Positions 57,915-64,000 of a stretch of 64,000 bases of DNA are shown here, piece after piece. A program made the position numbers and the translations under genes. Within the stretch, counting starts at the first letter, position 1; every line of letters starts with the position of its first letter. Location: NCBI GenBank assembly GCA_032164245.1, contig JAVMKO010000003.1:10178651-10242650 (forward strand). The letters run 5' to 3'. The stretch is from Sternotherus odoratus. Lineage: Eukaryota; Chordata; Testudines; Kinosternidae. The notes under the pieces were generated by a model that worked only from the letters and a program-made list of their open reading frames with translations, ran no database searches and was not told where the DNA came from.

Positions 57915-58041
57915 ATGCATCCGACGAAGTGGGTATTCACCCACAAAAGCTTATGCTCTAATACATCTGTCAGTCTATAAGGTGCTACAGGACTCTGTCG
58001 CTTTTGCAGATCCAAACTAACACGGCTATCCCTCTGATACT
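57915..58041 (+). repeat. Dispersed reptile repeat, copy 3
   Basis: GAAGTGGGTATTCACCCACA to CTAACACGGCTATCCCTCTG. It joins directly to sequence homologous to 15975, replacing the part of the CR1 fragment seen in the first unit. Confidence 0.75.
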
Positions 58042-58129
58042 TAACAGTGACAGTAATTAACCATTGAATCAATTTACCAGGGGTTGTGGTGGTTATTCAA
58101 GGGAAATCAAGATCGGATTTTTTTTTCTA

Positions 58130-59687
58130 TTTTAGGAGAGGAGACTAAAAGGACTTGCCTTGTTTAGCTCATCAGAACAAAGATTCAGAGGGGAAAGGAA
58201 TTCTCTGTGTAAATACATCAGGGAGGACACACCAGGGAGGGTGGAAAGCTGTTTAAACTAAAGGACTGTAATGTCACAAGAACAAATGAGTCTAAACTGG
58301 CCATGGATAAATTTATGCTAGGAATTAGATTAAAGTTTCTAAACCTCAGAGTTCAAAAACAGCCTGTAATCGGAGTTGTGGAGGCAAACAGCTCAGTAAG
58401 TTTTAAGAGAGAGATGGACAGATTACTGAGTGGGATTTCTGGAGATAGGACTTAGCAATCCTGGGGGTCCCTTCCAGTTCTCGTTTTGGGATCCCAAAGT
58501 TTCTTGCTTCAAGGCCTCACCTGGGGTCAGGGAAGCACATCAGTGAGGGCTATAGCTGGGGATGGGACACTGCAAGGGATGGCCCGGTGCTTTGAGATTG
58601 CACTGAGCATTGTGACTTGCCAGGATCATCTGAGACTATCTCACTTAATCAGTTCCCTGCCATCACAGAGATTTTGGGTATTGGTGCAGCTCAGTCCCTC
58701 TTACTCTCTGCCTATGGCACACAACAGTTTAGTGTCTGTAATATTTTGGTCTCATTTTGATTGCTGGGTTTAGCTGGGTTGGGTGGTGCTGGTGGCCTGT
58801 GATATAGAGGGACAGACTGGATGATGTGGTGGTCTCTTCCAGCCTTATGTTCTGTCTCTGTTCTGTATGGCTCTAAAAATATGATCTTATGTGGGTTTGA
58901 GCAGGAATCACCCAGTTGGGCAGGTGCCTTGGGGGTTTTCTGCCTTCCTCTGCAGCATGAGCCCTGGGTGACTTTCTAGGGCCATCTGAGTATCTCTCAT
59001 TTAATCAGATTCCTGACTTGGCAGGGCATCGGCGCAACTCAGTGCAACTCAGTCCCTCCCATTCTCTGCCTATGGCACACCATAATTAAATAATAATTAT
59101 TACTAATAATAATTTAGCCTCTAGAGAGCTGTAATACTTTGGTCTCATTTTGATTGTTGGGTTTAGTGTGGGATGTGGTTGGTGCCGGTAGTGTGTGATA
59201 TATGGAGGGTTAGGCAATGAGCATTCTCTCTCTCAGGTGCTTGGCTGGCTGGTTCTTGCTCACATGTTCAATGTCTAACCAATGCTCTTATGTGAGTTCG
59301 AGCAGGATCGCTCCATAATGGACAATGTCCCAGTTGGGCAGATGCCTTGGGGTTTTTTCTGCCTTCCTCTACAACAGGAGGCCTAGTGACTTGTTGGAGT
59401 CATCTGAGTATATCTCATTTAATCAGCTCCCTGTCATTGCAGGGATTTTATGGCACTGGTGCAACTCGGTCCCTCCTATTCTCTGCCTATGGCACATAAT
59501 AATTTATTAATAATAATAATTTAGCCTCTAGCGAGCTGTAATAGTTTGGTCTCATTTGGATAGTTGGGTTTAGTGCGGGATGCTGGTTGGCCCGGGTAGT
59601 GTGTGATATATGGAGAGTCAGACTGGATGATGTAATGGTCGCTTCTGGCCTTAAACTCTGTTACTCTACTGTTTGGATCTAAAAATA
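58130..59687 (+). mobile_element. CR1-like LINE 3' region (unit copy 2), tail triplicated
   Basis: Homologous to 16070-17085, but the UTR block with TCTGCCTATGGCACA and GGTCTCATTTTGATTG occurs three times: about 58560-58885, 58886-59213 and 59214-59687. The first copy has an internal deletion. Confidence 0.75.
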
Positions 59688-61471
59688 TGGTCTTGTTCAA
59701 CCAGAACTACTTGCTTTGACTCAGAATGTCTTATGGCCTGTATTGCTTTGGAAGTCAGGCTAGATGATCACAATGGTCACTTCTGGCCTTAAAAGCACTG
59801 AAGACCTGAATTCAGTCCTCATTGTTCATACCGGGGAACTAGATTATGTTGGTTACCCTTGATTTCTCATATAACTATTGATAATTAGTAATCAATAATA
59901 ACCAATTAACTGATATCTCCTAGAAAAGTTTTCAAAATAGGTAAAGATTAGTATTTGCCAAAATTCCACTCTTTAATGTTAGCTTCATCTTAACTGCAAG
60001 GCATCATGGGAGTCCTGCTCCCAGGCAAGCCTTAAAATCATTCTTGGGCTTACTTATGTGTCAGCATAACCAAGGGAAGAATTTCCCAGCCCAACTAGTA
60101 AAAATAGCATATCTGTTACCAAGCAGAACAAGTTTTAGTTATGCTGCTATGCAAGTATAAGCAATATAGCAACAAAACTAGTCATACCAGCTTACCGCTC
60201 TACCCAATAGCTCTGGTGTCCTGACACCCTAGGAAATAATGGTGAGTCTCTTCCCCTCTCCCTCACTGGTTTTTCATGAAAAAATTTGAACAGTCTCAGT
60301 TTTATCTCAGTGAGGAATGGAACATTCTTCAAATCTCATAAATGTTCACAGGATGGGGAAACTGTTTCTGACCCTGCTGCATACTGGGACAGATTCTCAT
60401 TTACACTAAGGTCTCTTTACTCCACTCTGAATTTTATACTTCCACAGTGCTGTGGTAAGGCCCCAGTGTAAGCAAGAGTCTGGCCCATTATCGTTCCAGT
60501 ACAAAGACGGTGTTCTCTCTCATTTAAACCAGCTCAGTAATGCCCAGTTCCTCCATTAATTAACTAAATTAATTGTTACAGGTGTAGACCAGTGGTTTTT
60601 AAACATTATAGGCTGTGAACCCCTTTCCAAATAATGTTGCCTACCACGTACCCACATCATAACAGGCAGAGGTAACGCATGAGGGGAACACATAGGGTCA
60701 CATGCCTGCCCCCCTAGATTTCTGCCTTCCCTTTTGCAATAGTTGTTAGAGGTTTTCAAACTATGGGGCACGTTCCTTTGGGGGGGGAAGAGGAACATTC
60801 AGGGGGCTGAGTGGCTTGGGCCAGCCCTGTGTGGCAAGGCTCAGGGAGGAAAATTCACCTCTACCCCCTAACTCAGCTCAGCAGGGCCACCCAATCTGCC
60901 TGGGTTGGTGGGATGGAACTAAAAATTGTAACTCAAAATGAGCTGAGCCTCCCCTGTGAGTTTTACAATTTTTGGTTGTACCCCATCCTCCCCGCAACCC
61001 AGACAGGTGCTCCATCCCAGAGCCCCGCCCCACGGGGCTGGCCTTAGCCACCTGGCATCACCAACCTGAGCCACCCCACATTTTAAAAAAACCTCTTTAC
61101 TAAATAAAATGTGTTGTCCACCGTCAAAAGATTTTTCATGTACCCCTTGACAAAAGCTTGTGTATCCAAGTTAGAAAGCCACTGATATAGTTGAATATTA
61201 GACCCTATAAATTGTGTCAACTCTCTGAAAAGACTCTTTGTGACACGAGATTATTCAGTATGCTCCAATTGTAAAATTTACTTAGAATCAGCAATGTATA
61301 AGAGACTCAGGTCAGCTGCTTAATAGGAAGCAGAGATTTCTGGCAGCTTTCCAAACACATAATATTAGGAAGTAAAAATCAAATGCAAAGAACATCTTTC
61401 TGGAAGAGTGTACAACAAACCCACTGTTCTACCCAATTCCAGTTAGGGTTTTATTTAATCTGCTGCGACGC

Positions 61472-61535
61472 TGAGTCACCTTGCCAAAGCAGGAAACAGG
61501 TGAACTATATATCAAAATCCAGTGAAGAAATCCAT
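61472..61535 (+). promoter_or_regulatory. CRISP: CRISP gene C core promoter: AP-1 site, E-box, TATA
   Basis: TGAGTCA at 61472-61478, CAGGTG at 61497-61502 and CTATATAT at 61505-61512. The AP-1-to-TATA distance is 33 bases, exactly as in gene B. The AP-1 core has the alternative central base, still a consensus site. Confidence 0.65.
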
Positions 61536-61595
61536 TCGCTTCCACCAACTCTTGAAAGGTGCAGAAGATAACACCTGTCTTCCCAGAAGGGAAAG
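61536..61595 (+). other. CRISP: CRISP gene C, non-coding exon 1 (gene continues beyond the window)
   Basis: Counterpart of gene B exon 1, ending AAAG before donor GTAAGA (GT at 61596). Sequence downstream to about 63740 aligns with the first part of gene B intron 1. In gene B the start codon lies about 4.4 kb after exon 1, so the coding exons of C would fall past base 64000. Whether C is intact cannot be seen. Confidence 0.65.
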
Positions 61596-62036
61596 GTAAG
61601 ATTTACATTCCTTTATTTAACATGTGGAGACCTTATTCTCAGGTTTTAAAATATAATCTGCTATAAAGACGGTTGTTTGAAACATTAGGGCACTCGGAAT
61701 ATAATGCCTTGATTTTTTTTTCAATGAAATGAGGAAGGGAAAAATAGGCAAAGGGTTAGTAAAAGTAAGAAGGGAAAATATGGAAAGAATCAAGAAACAA
61801 TAAAGAAGTGTCCTTTGCGCTATGTGACCAGGCAATAAAGCAGCAGTTAAACAGGGGTATCAAATAATATATATGTTTTAATTCCTGTTCTTTGTGTGCA
61901 CTGTTGGCGAAGATAAAAGATAAAATTCTCTTCAGGAAAGGGATCCTGTCTCCTTACATAGCTGTAAACTACCTTGTACGTATAGAAAGCTACCTAAAGA
62001 ACACTTGTACTGTGTATAATTATAAAACAGAAGTTA

Positions 62037-62132
62037 CAAAGAGTCCTGTGGCCCCTTAAAGACTAACTAAAGTATTGAAGCATAAGATTTCATGGGCTAA
62101 TACCCACTTCATTGGATGCATGCATTATAAAA
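62037..62132 (-). repeat. Dispersed reptile repeat, copy 4, inverted
   Basis: Minus strand gives GATGCATGCATCCAATGAAG then GGGTATTAGCCCATGAAATC; in gene C intron 1, absent from the matching place in gene B. Confidence 0.75.
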
Positions 62133-63740
62133 CAGTTTCACTAGATAATACATAATGAATGTGGAGTTGCACTTTTGTAAGAAAGAGGGGAAGATAACCC
62201 GGTTTGAATGAATAGTTTAGGCTAGACTGAGTCTTTCCGAGCTCTCAGGAGGGAAACAAACACACACAAGAAGATTTCTGCCTGTAATGCTGAAATAATA
62301 CAGGCTGGAGGTATTAAGGCACTGATCCTGAATGGTGCACATGGATTAGCCCCACAATGTCAATGGGACTTTGCACATGTACTGAGCACAGAGCTGGTTG
62401 CAGGATCAGGCTCTAAAGTTTAACTCTTAGAGCAACTAGATTTACGTCTTCTAACATGGGGGTTAGAAACTGTGGTAGATAAGCCCCTGGGGGTATGCAA
62501 GACATCTCAGTGGGAGAAGGATGATGTGAGGGAAATAGTGCAATGGTGGATTTTATATATTCATTATTTTATTTATTGCATTTTCATAATAGGTTACTCC
62601 GATGAAGCTTTAAAACTCAGTGAGAGTTTGTTATGTAAAATACAGTTACATAAAAATACGGTTAATTTACTTCAAGATGTACCAATGAGAACACAGATAC
62701 AAAAAGACGCTGATATACGGAGACTTCCCCTCCAATCAGGGTACAATGCAGGTTCCGTTGTCCAGAAACTGTCCAGTCTAACTGAGCTCAAAACTTAATC
62801 CGGGCTTTTTACAGTTGTAAACATTGCACTAAAACTATATCTATAAGTAACAGTGAAATGTGGACAGCTGGCTAAAGACAAGTAGTGTTAAGAATACACA
62901 AAGTATAAGTGATGAGAAGGATAGGAGTGTACTGTCAGCTGGTACATATGGAAGGGACTATGCAATAAAAAAATGTTTGAGAGCCTCTATTGTAAAGCAC
63001 AAGCATTTGGGTGAAAAGGATGTGGTTTTTGAAAACATCTAAGTAAGTAGGAGTCCCATTAACATTCAATAGATACCCGCAGGCATTTTTGTAACTTTTT
63101 AGGAATCATGTAAAAACCTCAATTATATTTTGTTTTTTCTTACAAAATTTTAGAATGAACATTTTTACCATTTCCTTGGGGGAGATTTCTCAGTCTGATG
63201 TGCAAATGTAAAAATAGTCACAGTTTCTATGAGCTGGTTATTTTCACCAAGAACAGGCCACATCACTTATATGTGAAAAATGATTTTTTTTCCCCTGGAT
63301 AAGAGTGCAGTTTCCTCTAAGAATGGTCCAGTTTCACTTAAAAACAGGAGCATTTTAGCTTGAAATACTGGTGTACAGCTACAAATTTACCAAAAAAAGA
63401 AATCTTCCTATTGTCTAGTGCAGAATGAAATACAAGAAGAAAAAAAACCTTCTCATTTTATTAAGAATATTTCTTTAGTCTCTAGTACTGGGGCAATTAT
63501 GTATAATATTACATTTGGAAATAGTAAGGTAAAGTTATATTATAACAAATGTGTACTAATTATACCTTAATGTCAAACAAACACAGTATTAAACATGTAT
63601 TACCAGGAAAAAAAATACATATATTAACCCAAAGGATCAGCATTAACGTGTTTAGTATTCATATATTGTAGAAGTTAGGGCCAGATCCTTAGCTAATGAA
63701 GATGAACATAGTTGCAATGCTAGTTGAGGAATTGGCTCAT

Positions 63741-64000
63741 TGTAGCAGAGCGGTCACTCACCTGGCGGCGCCTCCCGCTGGTTGTCTCAGGAATTAGCTC
63801 TTTACAGCGTCTGGAGCGCCCTCTGCCGGCTGATGTCCGCTCCTGCTCTGGCCCCGTGTCCCTCCCGGACCCCGGTGCCCACGAACTGAGGGTGCTGCAC
63901 CCTTGCAGAACCCCCCGTGTCTTAGGGTCTCCCCTCCCTGGGGAACCCTGCACCCACTATCCCTACCTTGCCTCAGGCTTTGCCTCTGCTAGTCACCAGT
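63741..64000 (+). mobile_element. LTR-like retroelement insertion, cut by window end
   Basis: A GC-rich block starting TGTAGCAGAGCGGTCACTCA interrupts homology to gene B intron 1 right after GAGGAATTGGC. It resembles a turtle LTR by composition and TG start; the other end is outside the window. Confidence 0.5.

Larger units (their letters stand above)
55725..63740 (+). repeat. Tandem segmental duplication, copy 2 (spacer B to gene C intron 1)
   Basis: Second copy of the unit at 15165-22330. Copy-specific pieces: about 56195-56865 (no match in copy 1), inverted-repeat element 56920-57031, dispersed repeat 57915-58041, a local triplication at 58560-59687, dispersed repeat 62037-62132, and the LTR-like insertion from 63741. 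Confidence 0.85.

Noticed and set aside
1..64000. CRISPR arrays, bacterial operons, phage attachment sites
   Set aside because: No regular short repeats with unique spacers and no prokaryotic gene layout; CRISP here is a secreted protein family unrelated to CRISPR.

Overview
This window looks like nuclear DNA from a reptile, most likely a turtle. The host coding sequence is interrupted by introns with GT/AG junctions. The rest is a dense layer of old repeats: CR1-type LINEs on both strands, MIR, a tRNA-derived SINE, many short hAT-type inverted-repeat elements, a Tigger-like element, a Helitron, DIRS and Polinton fossils and LTRs. This mixture is what I would expect of a turtle; the species cannot be named from sequence alone. 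No bacterial-style operon, CRISPR array, rRNA or free-standing tRNA gene was found.

The only host genes I can support are a plus-strand tandem array of cysteine-rich secretory proteins (CRISP; CAP domain + hinge + ICR/ShKT domain). Gene A (554-8019) enters from the left edge; its last four coding exons are visible. Gene B is complete: non-coding exon 1 near 20044-20103, then coding exons 24543-24604, 25752-25868, 27049-27136, 30384-30529, 34135-34229, 35978-36066 and 41763-41890. These add up to 723 nt and 240 residues with every junction in phase. Gene C is seen only as promoter and first exon (about 61535-61595); its coding exons lie beyond the right edge.

The spacers behind genes A and B are copies of one another (about 15165-22330 and 55725-63740). 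The array therefore grew by tandem segmental duplication with a present spacing of about 41.5 kb between the two visible promoters. Both promoters keep an AP-1 site, an E-box and a TATA box at identical spacing. Because the copies can be compared, several transposons can be dated relative to the duplication: one hAT element sits in spacer A with a clean target duplication while spacer B keeps the empty site.

Layout: 1-8019 gene A with a Helitron and two inverted-repeat elements in its introns; 8020-15165 spacer with a solo LTR, CR1 pieces, a retroelement gag zinc-knuckle fragment and a Polinton fossil; 15165-20040 duplicated spacer; 20044-41890 gene B, its introns loaded with LINEs, hAT elements and an LTR; 41891-55725 spacer with hAT, foldback, DIRS and Tigger elements; 55725-61535 duplicated spacer, with a local triplication; 61535-64000 start of gene C, with an LTR-like insertion at the edge.

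The most interesting points are a conserved CRISP cysteine replaced by tyrosine in gene A, the conserved promoter module, a roughly 740-bp CR1 inverted repeat inside intron 7 of gene B, the textbook Helitron ends, and the Polinton remnant.
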